Source: Nonlabens arenilitoris
GTDB lineage: Bacteria; Bacteroidota; Bacteroidia; Flavobacteriales; Flavobacteriaceae
Length of the DNA stretch: 64,000 nucleotides
Direction of reading: 5' to 3'
NCBI RefSeq assembly: GCF_002954765.1
Contig: NZ_MTPW01000001.1
Coordinates: 2,803,501 to 2,867,500, forward strand
This document shows positions 1-9,413 of this stretch, piece by piece (positions within the stretch are counted from its first letter, which is position 1; every line of letters begins with the position of its first letter). The position numbers were made by a program, and so were the translations under genes. The notes under the pieces were generated by a model, which worked only from the letters and a program-made list of their open reading frames with translations, searched no databases and was not told the DNA's origin.

Positions 1-732
1 GAAATCGCAGTAGGTGAGAAGGTTAATGTCCAAGATCCATATAGTTTTAGATGTATACCACAAGTACACGGTGCTACATGGGATACGTTACAGTTTGTAA
101 AACGAACTATATTAACAGAGGTAAATTCTGTTACAGATAATCCTAATATTTTTCCTGAATCAGAAGCTATTATTTCAGGAGGTAATTTTCATGGGCAGCC
201 GCTTGCTCTAGCGCTAGATTACTTAGGAATTGCAATAGCCGAAATTGCTAGCATAAGTGAGCGTAGAACTTTTCAATTAATGAGTGGTACTAGAGGTTTA
301 CCAGCATTTCTAGTAAACAATCCTGGATTAAATAGTGGTATGATGATTTTACAATATACAGCAGCGAGTATAGTAAGTCAAAATAAACAATATGCTACAC
401 CAGCAAGTATTGATAGTATAGTTTCATCAAATGGTCAAGAAGATCATGTAAGTATGGGGGCAAATGCCGCAACTAAAACCAATAGGATTATAAAAAATGT
501 TCAAACAGTACTAGCTATTGAGTTATTAGCTGCTGCGCAAGGGATTGAGGAGCGTCATCCTTTAAAATCATCATTATTTATAGAACACGTTAAATCTGGT
601 TTAAGAAAAAGTGTACCTTCATTAAATACTGATCGTGTTTTACATGACGATATCATGAAAGCCATTCAAATGATGAATCAAACCCATCTAGACGCCGAGA
701 TAATTTTTAATAAAGGGATATTCCAGGATTAA
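1..732 (+). CDS. hutH: Histidine ammonia-lyase, C-terminal part (truncated by window edge)
   Basis: The frame is open from the first base and ends at TAA 730-732, giving the last 243 residues of an aromatic amino-acid lyase. The enzyme deaminates L-histidine to urocanate, the first step of histidine degradation. Family motifs visible are QDPYSFRC followed by PQVHGA, the NSVTDNPNIF stretch, GGNFHGQPLALALD and SERRTFQLMS, all from the conserved C-terminal half. The Ala-Ser-Gly triad that forms the MIO cofactor lies upstream of the window and cannot be checked. The last 26 bases overlap the convergent gene on the minus strand. No other hut gene is in view. Family assignment is secure; histidine rather than phenylalanine or tyrosine as substrate is inferred from overall similarity. 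Confidence 0.9.
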   Translation, partial: EIAVGEKVNVQDPYSFRCIPQVHGATWDTLQFVKRTILTEVNSVTDNPNIFPESEAIISGGNFHGQPLALALDYLGIAIAEIASISERRTFQLMSGTRGLPAFLVNNPGLNSGMMILQYTAASIVSQNKQYATPASIDSIVSSNGQEDHVSMGANAATKTNRIIKNVQTVLAIELLAAAQGIEERHPLKSSLFIEHVKSGLRKSVPSLNTDRVLHDDIMKAIQMMNQTHLDAEIIFNKGIFQD

Positions 733-1114
733 GTCTTGCTAATTTTTCTGAAACTTCTTTGTTTGACCATACTATTGCATCTTCAACATCTTGAAACGCA
801 ATCAATTTACCTGGTTTAAAGAATTTACTTTCCAGACTTACAGAGCTACCACCTTGTAATCTTTTTTCAACGATAGCAATACCACATAAATTTTCAAACT
901 TTGAATTTTTAGTGTGGACTAATGGGTCTATACTATAATCGTTTTCTCTTAAACTTATGTAAGATAAGGGCATATCTATGCCATAGTGCTCTGTAACAAC
1001 TTTTACCAGTTCTTCATTTTTAGTCATGTCAAAATGGATACCTTCTTTAATTTTACCAATTATAACTTCTGGGTAAAACTGAAATTCACCAAACTGTAAA
1101 TCAACTGTTTTCAT
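707..1114 (-). CDS. Conserved hypothetical protein, possible STAS/SpoIIAA-like fold (paralog A)
   Basis: Protein of 135 residues without signal peptide or membrane segment, so probably cytoplasmic. The pattern GKIKEGIHFD, then YISLRENDYSIDP, then GIAIVEKR, then ESKFFKPGK and EDAIVW resembles small Bacteroidota proteins that I associate with the STAS/SpoIIAA-like fold. That link is from memory and unverified. It is clearly homologous along its whole length to the next minus-strand gene (1370-1777), so the two arose by duplication. Its 3' end overlaps the end of hutH by 26 bases. A TAGTTTTG -7 element lies about 20 bases upstream. Function unknown. Confidence 0.75.
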   Translation of the reverse strand: MKTVDLQFGEFQFYPEVIIGKIKEGIHFDMTKNEELVKVVTEHYGIDMPLSYISLRENDYSIDPLVHTKNSKFENLCGIAIVEKRLQGGSSVSLESKFFKPGKLIAFQDVEDAIVWSNKEVSEKLARLNPGISLY

Positions 1115-1135
1115 AATCCTATTTTAAAAAGCGTG

Positions 1136-1143
1136 CAAAACTA
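1136..1143 (-). promoter_or_regulatory. Candidate Bacteroidota -7 element (TAGTTTTG) for paralog A
   Basis: Read on the minus strand this is TAGTTTTG, matching the Bacteroidota consensus TAnnTTTG. It ends 22 bases before the start codon at 1114. No TTG was found at the expected -33 distance, so support rests on one element and position. Confidence 0.35.
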
Positions 1144-1312
1144 GCTCTTTTTTATTATGCACGCATAGTAAAAACAATAAAATGAATACATTTCGATTAA
1201 ATGATATAAAAAAAAGAAATTCAAACGTTTTCGTTATTTCTAATACTAGATAAACTGTTATTTTGATTTGATATGTTAAATGAAAAGGGTAGAAGTACTT
1301 GAAATTAAAAAT

Positions 1313-1343
1313 CAAAAAAAGCATCAATATATATTATTGATGC
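1313..1343 (-). terminator. Rho-independent terminator after paralog B
   Basis: On the minus strand a 9-bp stem (GCATCAATA with its complement, 5-base loop) is followed by seven T. It lies 27 bases after the stop codon of the 1370-1777 gene, which it should terminate. It therefore separates that gene transcriptionally from its paralog. Confidence 0.75.
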
Positions 1344-1369
1344 CACTGATTTTCTTTTTTAATAAATAC

Positions 1370-1777
1370 CTAGTTATAAATTTTATAATGATTTATTTCT
1401 AATCTTTTTAACGCAATCTGATGGTCTGCCCACACGATAGCATCAGTTACACTCTGAAATTTGCAAAATTTACCTGGTTTAAAAAATTTACTTTCTATCT
1501 GTACGGTACTTCGACTCATTAAATTTCTTTCTACAACAGCTATACTACATAAGTTTTCATATCTAGAATTGTATTTATGAATCATAGGATCAATACTGTA
1601 AGTTTTATCTCTTACACATACGTATGAAAAGGGTTTTATAGTACCATAAAACGTGTCGATAAGCTTAATAAGCATTTTGTTTTTATAAATATCATAGTGA
1701 ATTCCTTCTTTCATTTTACCTATGATAATTTGAGAATGTATCTCAAAAACGCCAAAATTTAAATCTATTCTTTCCAT
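1370..1777 (-). CDS. Conserved hypothetical protein, possible STAS/SpoIIAA-like fold (paralog B)
   Basis: Protein of 135 residues, the same length as the 707-1114 product and alignable without obvious gaps: GKMKEGIHYD, YVCVRDKTYSIDP, SIAVVERN, ESKFFKPGK and TDAIVWADHQ occur at matching positions. The most conserved blocks are the central Tyr-Ser-Ile-Asp-Pro and the Phe-Phe-Lys-Pro-Gly motif. No signal peptide or membrane helix. The gene has its own terminator, so the two copies are probably regulated separately. Function unknown; the fold suggestion is inferred from the alternating strand and helix pattern only. Confidence 0.75.
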   Translation of the reverse strand: MERIDLNFGVFEIHSQIIIGKMKEGIHYDIYKNKMLIKLIDTFYGTIKPFSYVCVRDKTYSIDPMIHKYNSRYENLCSIAVVERNLMSRSTVQIESKFFKPGKFCKFQSVTDAIVWADHQIALKRLEINHYKIYN

Positions 1778-1952
1778 AAAATAACTCTTAACGTTGTAAA
1801 TATATTGAAGTGAGTAACTTTTATTAAAAGCGCTATATCAGTTACTTAACTAATCGGTAAAACAACTTATCTATCAGTTAAAATGAAATAGTTTGAACAA
1901 TAATTGGTGTAGGGTATTAAATTAATTATCAAATAAATTTTAAGTTTAGTTA

Positions 1953-1990
1953 TAAAAAAAACGCCTTAAAATAATTATTAAGGCGTTTGT
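1953..1990 (-). terminator. Rho-independent terminator after clpC
   Basis: A 10-bp stem (AACGCCTTAA with its complement, 8-base loop) is followed on the minus strand by a run of seven T. It lies 25 bases beyond the clpC stop codon. Confidence 0.8.
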
Positions 1991-2014
1991 TGTTTAATAT
2001 GATAATTAAGATAT

Positions 2015-4627
2015 CTATTCTGTTTCGGACTCTGAAGAATTATCTGTTGTTGTTTCAGAAGCTGCTTCAGGCTTATCTAATTCTTGTGGTTTTTCAATAT
2101 TAATTTTTAATTCATTAGACTCTCTATCTAAGTCCATAAAGATTGAATCACCTTCTTTGAGTTCACTATTGACTATGGCTTCAGCAAGGGCATCTTCAAT
2201 ATATTTTTGTATAGCCCTATTAAGAGGTCTTGCACCATATTGCTTATCAAAGCCTTTATCTGCGATATAATCTTTAGCAGTCTCGCTTAAAGTTAAGTGA
2301 TAGCCCAGTCCTTTTATGCGTTCAAATAGCTTTACTAATTCAATATCGATAATCTTATGAATATCGTCTCTTTCTAACGCATTAAATACAATGACATCAT
2401 CAATCCTATTTAAAAATTCAGGTGCAAATGTTTTCTTTAAAGCGCCTTCGATAACACTACGTGTGTTTTCATCTTCTGCACTTTTACGAGCCGCTGTTCC
2501 GAATCCTACACCAGATCCAAAATCTTTTAATTTACGTGCTCCTACATTTGAGGTCATGATGATAATTGTATTTCTAAAATCGATTTTACGACCTAAACTA
2601 TCAGTTAAATATCCATCATCTAATACTTGAAGAAGCATGTTAAATACATCTGGATGTGCTTTTTCAATTTCATCTAGTAATATCACCGCATAAGGCTTGC
2701 GTCTTACTTTTTCAGTAAGTTGTCCACCTTCTTCATAACCTACATAACCAGGTGGCGCTCCTATTAATCTAGAAATAGCAAACTTCTCCATATATTCACT
2801 CATATCAATACGTATCAATGAGTTTGCAGAATCAAATAGTTCACTAGCGATTACTTTTGCGAGTTGCGTTTTACCTACACCAGTCTGACCTAAAAATATA
2901 AAGGAACCTATTGGCTTATTAGGGTCTTTCAATCCAGCGCGATTGCGCTGTATTGCTTTCACAACTTGTTTAACCGCTTTATCTTGACCTATCACTTTGT
3001 TCTTTATAGAATCGCCTAGATTGAAGAGTTTCTTCATTTCCTTAGTGGCAATACGATTTACAGGTATTCCAGTCATCATACTTACAACCTCGGCTACATT
3101 TTCTTCTGTAACAGTATCTTTATGAAGTTTAGATGTTTCTTCCCATGTTTCTTGAGCTTCAGCCAGTGCCTTTTCTAATTTTTTCTCGTCATCACGCAAT
3201 TTAGCCGCTTGCTCATATTTCTGTTTTTTAACGACAGCGGTTTTTTCTTCCTTAACCTCTTCTAATTGCTTTTCCAGGTCTAGGATTTGTTGAGGTACCT
3301 CAATATTGGTTATATGAATACGAGAACCAGCCTCGTCTAAGGCGTCAATCGCTTTATCTGGAAGAAAACGATCTGTCATATATCGATTTGTCAACTTAAC
3401 ACAAGCTTCAATGGCACCATCAGTATAAGAAACGTTATGGTGTTCTTCATACTTTTCCTTAATATTATTAAGTATAATTATAGTTTCTTCTACGCTAGTA
3501 GGTTCTACCATTACTTTCTGAAAACGTCTTTCTAAAGCCCCATCTTTTTCAATACTATTGCGGTATTCATCAAGCGTTGTAGCTCCTATACATTGAATTT
3601 CACCTCTTGCAAGAGCAGGTTTAAACATATTACTCGCATCTAGCGATCCTGCTGCACCACCAGCACCTACTATAGTATGTATCTCATCAATAAAAAGAAT
3701 AATATCTTTATTCTTCTCTAATTCGTTCATAACGGCTTTCATGCGTTCTTCAAACTGACCTCTATATTTAGTTCCTGCAACTAAACTAGCAAGGTCTAAA
3801 GTAATGACCCTTTTATCATAAAGTATACGAGAAACTTTACGTTCTACAATACGTAGAGCGAGACCTTCGGCAATCGCACTTTTTCCTACTCCAGCTTCTC
3901 CTATAAGTAGTGGATTATTCTTTTTGCGACGACTTAAAATTTGAGATACACGCTGTATTTCTTCAATACGACCTACAACAGGATCTAGTTTGCCATCTTC
4001 GGCAGCTTTTGTTAAATCACGACCAAAATTGTCTAATACAGGTGTTTTACTTTTTTTACCGCCTTTAGTAGAACCGCTTTGAGAAAACAGATTTTCTTTT
4101 TCCTCACCTGAGTTATCATCATTAGAATCATTATCATTACTGAAAGCACCTTCTATAGGTTCCTCAGTATAACCATCTTCTTGAGATAATAAGGTTTTGA
4201 ATTCTTCTTTAACGCTGTCATAATCAACTTTAAGTTTATTAAGAAGCTTAGTCGTTGGGTCATTTTCATTGCGTAAAATACACAATAATAAATGAGCCGT
4301 ATTGATAGATGAGCTTTGAAACAGTTTTGCCTCTAGAAAAGTGGTTTTAAGAGCACGTTCTGCCTGTCTAGTAAGATGTAAATTCTTTTTTTCGTTTGCC
4401 GCTATGTGGGTATTAGGGTTTGCTGGGCTTAGTATCTCTACTTTGCGTCGCAAGTGATCTAAATCTACCGTTAGGTTATTTAATATATCAATGGCTTTAC
4501 CATCTCCGTCTCTTAATAGACCTAGCATTAAATGTTCTGTTCCTATAAAATCGTGTCCTAACCTAAGCGCTTCTTCCTTGCTGTAGGCGATCACGTCTTT
4601 GACTCTTGGTGAAAAATTATCGTCCAT
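2015..4627 (-). CDS. clpC: ATP-dependent Clp protease ATP-binding subunit ClpC
   Basis: Hsp100/Clp AAA+ unfoldase of 870 residues that feeds substrates into the ClpP chamber or remodels proteins in the cytoplasm. The order is a double Clp N-domain (about 1-150), an acidic Ser/Asn/Asp-rich linker, AAA-1 with Walker A GEAGVGKS (243-250) and Walker B with DE at 314-315, a middle region with a UVR-like helix ([18 protein letters not shown], about 471-488), AAA-2 with Walker A GQTGVGKT (580-587), and the ClpB-D2-like small domain. A UVR-type middle region rather than the long ClpB coiled coil makes this ClpC. The C-terminal tail is acidic and Ser/Thr/Glu-rich. Transcribed divergently from gyrA, with its own terminator. 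Confidence 0.95.
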   Translation of the reverse strand: MDDNFSPRVKDVIAYSKEEALRLGHDFIGTEHLMLGLLRDGDGKAIDILNNLTVDLDHLRRKVEILSPANPNTHIAANEKKNLHLTRQAERALKTTFLEAKLFQSSSINTAHLLLCILRNENDPTTKLLNKLKVDYDSVKEEFKTLLSQEDGYTEEPIEGAFSNDNDSNDDNSGEEKENLFSQSGSTKGGKKSKTPVLDNFGRDLTKAAEDGKLDPVVGRIEEIQRVSQILSRRKKNNPLLIGEAGVGKSAIAEGLALRIVERKVSRILYDKRVITLDLASLVAGTKYRGQFEERMKAVMNELEKNKDIILFIDEIHTIVGAGGAAGSLDASNMFKPALARGEIQCIGATTLDEYRNSIEKDGALERRFQKVMVEPTSVEETIIILNNIKEKYEEHHNVSYTDGAIEACVKLTNRYMTDRFLPDKAIDALDEAGSRIHITNIEVPQQILDLEKQLEEVKEEKTAVVKKQKYEQAAKLRDDEKKLEKALAEAQETWEETSKLHKDTVTEENVAEVVSMMTGIPVNRIATKEMKKLFNLGDSIKNKVIGQDKAVKQVVKAIQRNRAGLKDPNKPIGSFIFLGQTGVGKTQLAKVIASELFDSANSLIRIDMSEYMEKFAISRLIGAPPGYVGYEEGGQLTEKVRRKPYAVILLDEIEKAHPDVFNMLLQVLDDGYLTDSLGRKIDFRNTIIIMTSNVGARKLKDFGSGVGFGTAARKSAEDENTRSVIEGALKKTFAPEFLNRIDDVIVFNALERDDIHKIIDIELVKLFERIKGLGYHLTLSETAKDYIADKGFDKQYGARPLNRAIQKYIEDALAEAIVNSELKEGDSIFMDLDRESNELKINIEKPQELDKPEAASETTTDNSSESETE

Positions 4628-4709
4628 ATTGCTACTTTGAGTTAAATGTAATGAATTCTATTTGTTCAATATGTATACCAATTTGTTAAATGATGATTTT
4701 AAAGATTAC

Positions 4710-4723
4710 GCTTTCGCGAAAGC
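4710..4723. repeat. Dispersed palindrome copy (GCTTTCGCGAAAGC), clpC-gyrA gap
   Basis: Perfect 14-mer in the 271-base divergent gap, extended by one more pair on each side. One of 13 perfect copies in the window. Confidence 0.9.
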
Positions 4724-4769
4724 GGAAGACAAAACCCTTTAAAACACAGCAATAAAGCAATTGTTAAAC

Positions 4770-4778
4770 TTATCCACA
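4770..4778 (+). promoter_or_regulatory. Single perfect DnaA-box-like 9-mer (TTATCCACA)
   Basis: Matches the classical DnaA box TTATnCACA exactly, in an AT-rich gap upstream of gyrA. No second box, dnaA gene or dnaN gene is visible, so a role as origin is not supported. A regulatory DnaA site is possible. Confidence 0.25.
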
Positions 4779-4898
4779 TTAAAGTAAATACTATGTTAAT
4801 AAAAAGAATGGTAAACATAGTGTAAAGCCTTATTAAGACTAGGTTTTTCATTAAATTGCTTGCTTAATAATAAAAGTATTAATTAAACGGTTTTTTAA

Positions 4899-7421
4899 AT
4901 GGCAGATGGAGAAAAGTTAATCCCGATTAACATCGAGGATGAGATGAAATCAGCATACATCGATTACTCGATGTCAGTCATAGTGTCACGAGCACTGCCA
5001 GATGTGCGAGATGGATTAAAACCAGTACACAGACGTGTTCTCTATGGAATGTATGAGCTAGGTGTACTGTCTAATAGAGGATATAAAAAGAGTGCGAGAA
5101 TAGTAGGTGAGGTATTAGGTAAGTATCACCCACATGGTGATACATCAGTATACGATACTATGGTGCGTATGGCTCAAGAGTGGTCGCTACGTTACATGCT
5201 AGTAGATGGTCAGGGAAACTTTGGTAGTGTAGATGGTGATCCACCTGCAGCAATGCGTTATACCGAGGCTAGAATGAGAAAAATATCTGAAGAAATTCTT
5301 GCAGATATTGATAAAGAAACGGTAGATACTCAACTTAACTTTGACGACACGTTAAATGAGCCTACGGTAATGCCTACTCGTATACCTAACTTATTAGTGA
5401 ATGGTGCGTCTGGTATCGCCGTAGGTATGGCTACAAATATGCCACCACATAACTTAACTGAAGTTATAGATGGTACTGTAGCATATATCGATAATAATGA
5501 TATCGAAATTGATGAACTTATTACTCATGTTAAAGCTCCTGATTTTCCTACTGGTGGAATTATTTATGGATATGATGGTGTAAAAGACGCAATGCATACC
5601 GGTCGTGGTCGTGTTAAAATACGTGGTCGCGTTAGGCTGGAAGAAGTGAAAGGTCGTGAGTGTATTATCGTTGATGAATTACCATATCAAGTGAATAAAG
5701 CTGATATGATTAAGAAAACGGCAGACCTTATTAATGAGAAGAAGTTAGAAGGTATCTCTATGATAAGAGATGAGTCTGACCGTAATGGTATGCGTATCGT
5801 TTATATATTAAAACGTGATGCTATTCCTAATATCGTTATTAATAAATTGTACAAGCACACCGCTTTACAATCATCTTTCAGTGTAAATAATATCGCTTTA
5901 GTAAAAGGTCGTCCTCAATTACTTAATGTAAAGGAGATGATTCACTACTTTGTAGAACACAGACATGACGTTGTCGTTAGACGTACGGAGTTTGAATTAC
6001 GTAAGGCAGAAGAAAGAGCTCACATATTAGAAGGTTTAATTATAGCTTCTGACAATATTGATGAGGTAATTGCTTTAATAAGAAGTAGTAGTAATGGAGA
6101 AGAAGCTCGCGAAAAGTTAATCAAACGTTTTGAATTGTCAGAGATTCAAGCACGTGCCATCGTAGAAATGCGTTTGAGACAGCTTACCGGTCTTGAACAA
6201 GATAAACTACGTAATGAGTATGACGATTTAATAGCAACTATTACCGATTTAAAAGACATTCTTGCAAGAAAAGAACGTCGTATGGATATTATTAAAGAGG
6301 AATTAATTGAGATTAAAGAAAAGTATGGTGATGAACGTCGTTCACAGATAGAATATGCTGGAGGAGATCTTTCTATAGAAGATATGATTGCTGATGAGCA
6401 AGTAGTCATCACTATATCTCATGCTGGTTATATTAAAAGAACACCGATTACTGAGTATAAAACACAAAATCGTGGTGGAGTAGGACAAAAAGCGAGTACA
6501 ACACGCGATGAAGATTTCCTAGAAGATATTTTTGTAGGTACTAATCACCAGTACATGCTATTCTTTACTGAGAAAGGTAAATGTTTCTGGATGAGAGTTT
6601 ATGAAATTCCAGAAGGTAGTCGTACTTCTAAAGGTAGAGCGATTCAAAATCTAATTAATATTGAACAAGACGATAATGTGAAAGCTGTCATCTGTACTCA
6701 AGATATTAAAGATCAAGATTATATCAACAGTCATTATGTAATCATGTGTACTAAAAAAGGTGTCGTAAAGAAAACCTCTTTAGAACAATACTCTAGACCA
6801 CGTACTAATGGTATTAATGCGATAACTATACGTGAAGGAGATACTTTATTAGAGGCTAAACTTACTACCGGTGATAGTCATGTAATGCTAGGACTTAAAA
6901 GCGGTAAGGCTATTAGATTTGATGAGGCAAAAACCAGAGCGATGGGTAGAAATGCCAGTGGTGTAAGAGGTATAACCCTAGCAGATGATAATGATGAGGT
7001 TATAGGAATGGTTGCTGTAAACGATATGGAGTCTAACATTCTTGTTGTATCTGAAAAAGGATATGGTAAGAGATCTAGCCTTGAGGATTATAGAGAGACT
7101 AATCGTGGAGGTAAAGGAGTTAAAACTATATCTGTTACAGAAAAAACAGGTGGATTAGTTGCTCTTAAAAATGTAACTGATGATGATGGATTAATGATTA
7201 TTAATAAGTCAGGAGTAGCCATTCGTATTGACGTTAAAGATCTAAGAGTAATGGGACGTGCAACGCAAGGAGTACGTTTAATAAACCTTAAAGGCAACGA
7301 TTCTATTGCCGCTGTCGCGAAAGTTGCTCAAGAAGAAAACCCTGAAATGAACGAAGATGGTACTGTCATTGAAGAAAAGGGTGATGGCACGACTGTTGTA
7401 AATGATGATAGCGAAGAATAA
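4899..7421 (+). CDS. gyrA: DNA gyrase subunit A
   Basis: Type IIA topoisomerase subunit of 840 residues that breaks and rejoins DNA. With GyrB it introduces negative supercoils. The start is supported by the conserved N-terminus reading [20 protein letters not shown]. The active-site tyrosine is Y121 in AAMRYTEAR. The quinolone-resistance region reads [10 protein letters not shown], so the residue equivalent to E. coli Ser83 is Thr82 and Asp87 is kept. The C-terminal pinwheel carries NRGGVGQK and NRGGKG repeats that resemble the GyrA box and argue for gyrase rather than ParC. The acidic tail is typical. A degenerate copy of the dispersed palindrome lies at 7311-7324. The following TPR gene begins 16 bases later, probably in one operon. 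Confidence 0.96.
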   Translation: MADGEKLIPINIEDEMKSAYIDYSMSVIVSRALPDVRDGLKPVHRRVLYGMYELGVLSNRGYKKSARIVGEVLGKYHPHGDTSVYDTMVRMAQEWSLRYMLVDGQGNFGSVDGDPPAAMRYTEARMRKISEEILADIDKETVDTQLNFDDTLNEPTVMPTRIPNLLVNGASGIAVGMATNMPPHNLTEVIDGTVAYIDNNDIEIDELITHVKAPDFPTGGIIYGYDGVKDAMHTGRGRVKIRGRVRLEEVKGRECIIVDELPYQVNKADMIKKTADLINEKKLEGISMIRDESDRNGMRIVYILKRDAIPNIVINKLYKHTALQSSFSVNNIALVKGRPQLLNVKEMIHYFVEHRHDVVVRRTEFELRKAEERAHILEGLIIASDNIDEVIALIRSSSNGEEAREKLIKRFELSEIQARAIVEMRLRQLTGLEQDKLRNEYDDLIATITDLKDILARKERRMDIIKEELIEIKEKYGDERRSQIEYAGGDLSIEDMIADEQVVITISHAGYIKRTPITEYKTQNRGGVGQKASTTRDEDFLEDIFVGTNHQYMLFFTEKGKCFWMRVYEIPEGSRTSKGRAIQNLINIEQDDNVKAVICTQDIKDQDYINSHYVIMCTKKGVVKKTSLEQYSRPRTNGINAITIREGDTLLEAKLTTGDSHVMLGLKSGKAIRFDEAKTRAMGRNASGVRGITLADDNDEVIGMVAVNDMESNILVVSEKGYGKRSSLEDYRETNRGGKGVKTISVTEKTGGLVALKNVTDDDGLMIINKSGVAIRIDVKDLRVMGRATQGVRLINLKGNDSIAAVAKVAQEENPEMNEDGTVIEEKGDGTTVVNDDSEE

Positions 7422-7437
7422 TTAAAAACATTTTAAG

Positions 7438-8619
7438 ATGAAAATTAGATTAACAATATTGTTTTTAGCCATAGCAACTTTTAGTTTTGCTCAGAAAAAG
7501 GAGCTTAAAAAAATAGAACGGGCAGTACAGTCTGGTGATATAACCAAGGCTGTTGATATATTCAATTCTATTGATGAATCAAATGTAGAACAGGAATATT
7601 TAGGACAATATAATTTTTACAAAGCTGCTGTTTTAATAGATGTTACTGGTAAAAATACGGCCACTATGGAAAACGCCATGCTGGCTTATGATTTAATGCA
7701 GAAATCTAGAGAGGCCGGTTTTGATAATGGTAGTTATACGTCACAGGTTAATGAGTTTATTAATCAACGCTTGATGGCAATTGCTAATCAGCAAGTTCAA
7801 GAGAGTAAGACAGCAGAGGCATTAATTATCGTTGAAAAATTAGCTGATAATGAGCCTGATAATTTGAATATGACTTATAATGTAGCTAATCTTAGTTATC
7901 AAATAAGCGAATTTGGTAAGGCCAAAGTTGCATATCAAAAACTATTTGATAACGAATTTACAGGTTCAACTATAACTTATAAGGCTGTTAGTAAAGCAAC
8001 GAATCAAGAAGAAGCTTTTCCTTCAAAAGAGTTGCGAGATATTTCAGTTTCTAGGGGCATGCACATTACTCCTTCAGAAGTTGCATCACCTTCTTTAGTA
8101 GGTGAAATAGTTACTAATTTAGTTTGGCTTCATAAAGAGTCAGGAGATATGGATAAGGCTAGGAGTACTTTTGAGGAAGCCCTACAAAAGTTTTCTAATG
8201 ATGAATCCTTACTGGTAAGAAAGGCTGAGAATTACCTTATTTTAAATATGATGGAAGAGTACAAAGCCGCATCTGAATCTAATGATGTAAAGGATCCTAA
8301 AGTTTATCAAAATTTAGGTCTTGTTGCTGTTCAAGCTAAGGATTATTCAAATGCAATTAATTACTATGAAACGGCTTTATCTCTTGAGCCCAATGATTAT
8401 AATTCGTTAATAAATATAAGTATAGCATATATTCAAAAAGGGAATCTAGAGGAAACTTCAGATGATGATCAATTAGCACTATACAGAAAGTCTATCGACA
8501 CTTATGAACGTGCACATGCATTGAAACCAGAGAATAAAGATATTATTACAACTTTAATAGGTCTTTACAAGTATTTTAAAATGGAGGATAAGCTTCAAAA
8601 GATGGAAAATAAATTATAA
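7438..8619 (+). CDS. Secreted tetratricopeptide-repeat protein
   Basis: Protein of 393 residues with an N-terminal signal peptide ending in a typical Bacteroidota SFAQ/K cleavage region (about residue 18), so exported to the periplasm or envelope. Helical TPR-like repeats run along the chain. The clearest are near residues 145-175 and in the C-terminal third (KVYQNLGLVAVQAKDYSNAI with YYETALSLEPND, and a further YERAHALKPEN unit). No catalytic motif. Its position 16 bases after gyrA suggests co-transcription, and a strong terminator follows. Function unknown; protein-interaction scaffold is the generic inference for TPR proteins. Confidence 0.85.
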   Translation: MKIRLTILFLAIATFSFAQKKELKKIERAVQSGDITKAVDIFNSIDESNVEQEYLGQYNFYKAAVLIDVTGKNTATMENAMLAYDLMQKSREAGFDNGSYTSQVNEFINQRLMAIANQQVQESKTAEALIIVEKLADNEPDNLNMTYNVANLSYQISEFGKAKVAYQKLFDNEFTGSTITYKAVSKATNQEEAFPSKELRDISVSRGMHITPSEVASPSLVGEIVTNLVWLHKESGDMDKARSTFEEALQKFSNDESLLVRKAENYLILNMMEEYKAASESNDVKDPKVYQNLGLVAVQAKDYSNAINYYETALSLEPNDYNSLINISIAYIQKGNLEETSDDDQLALYRKSIDTYERAHALKPENKDIITTLIGLYKYFKMEDKLQKMENKL

Positions 8620-8628
8620 AGTAGTTAC

Positions 8629-8661
8629 AAAAAAAGGCCTGCTAATCGCAGGCCTTTTTTT
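8629..8661. terminator. Bidirectional Rho-independent terminator
   Basis: Stem AGGCCTGC with its complement and a 5-base loop (8635-8655), flanked by A on the left and T on the right. It serves the TPR gene on the plus strand and the NlpC/P60 gene on the minus strand, whose stop codon touches the T run. Confidence 0.88.
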
Positions 8662-9406
8662 ACATAATTTTTTTAATTACTCTCAATTTATGAGTGTGTA
8701 GATGTCTTTCCACATTGAATATTCCACTTTGATCAAGTCGATCTATTCTTACTTTACCATGCGCATGTATAATATAATTATCTCTCATGATCAAACCTAC
8801 ATGCGTTATATGACCTTCGTTATTATCAAAAAAAGCTAGATCTCCTTCTTCTGCCTCTTCTATAAAACTTAACACTTCACCTTGCTTTGCCTGTTGACTT
8901 GCATCTCGATTTAACTTATAGCCACATAATCTATAAACCAATTGTGTAAAACCACTACAATCAATTCCTAGAGGAGTTCTTCCTCCCCATAAGTATGGTG
9001 CATTAAGTAATAATAAAGCATTATTTATTAAATCTGATTTACTATTTCCTGAAGTACTTTCGAGTTGAAACGTATCTGCCAGATAATTTGCAGTTGAAAC
9101 TTGAGCACCAATTGTAATAGTACTTAAAGATTCATTATGGTGTGTGATATGACTAATTAAATCTTTTGCAAATTTATGTTCTGAACGATCAATTTCATGA
9201 TATATTTCAGCTTCTATTTGAACAATTTGTTTAATATCTATCCACCCTTCATAAGAATCATGAGCTAATCTAATTTTGACCCATTTCTTTCTTTCATCAA
9301 TTATTTTGAAATATTCGCCATAAAGCACTTGGGATACCATTTCACTAGTATCTTTTGCTTCAAGACGCAATGGCGCAACCGAAATAGGGCAAATCCCGTA
9401 CTTCAT
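8660..9406 (-). CDS. SH3-domain NlpC/P60 family cysteine peptidase
   Basis: Cell-wall peptidase of 248 residues. The N-terminal half has bacterial SH3-like segments (about 5-65, containing EGWIDIKQIV). The C-terminal NlpC/P60 domain (about 125-245) has the catalytic cysteine C150 in DCSGF, His202 in THVGL and His214 in IIHAHG, the usual Cys-His-His triad. Such enzymes cut the gamma-D-Glu to diamino-acid bond in peptidoglycan stem peptides. No clear signal peptide is seen at the start, so it may act on imported or recycled muropeptides; this is an inference. It begins 7 bases after the thiolase stop, suggesting one transcript. Confidence 0.9.
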   Translation of the reverse strand: MKYGICPISVAPLRLEAKDTSEMVSQVLYGEYFKIIDERKKWVKIRLAHDSYEGWIDIKQIVQIEAEIYHEIDRSEHKFAKDLISHITHHNESLSTITIGAQVSTANYLADTFQLESTSGNSKSDLINNALLLLNAPYLWGGRTPLGIDCSGFTQLVYRLCGYKLNRDASQQAKQGEVLSFIEEAEEGDLAFFDNNEGHITHVGLIMRDNYIIHAHGKVRIDRLDQSGIFNVERHLHTHKLRVIKKIM

Positions 9407-9413
9407 TTCTAAT

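Noticed and set aside
1124..1327. 67-codon minus-strand frame rich in Phe, Leu and Ile between the two paralogs
   Set aside because: AT-rich gap containing a promoter element and a terminator; composition explains the hydrophobic translation.
4628..4898. Replication origin in the clpC-gyrA gap
   Set aside because: Only one DnaA-box match and no dnaA or dnaN nearby; AT-richness is ordinary for gaps here.
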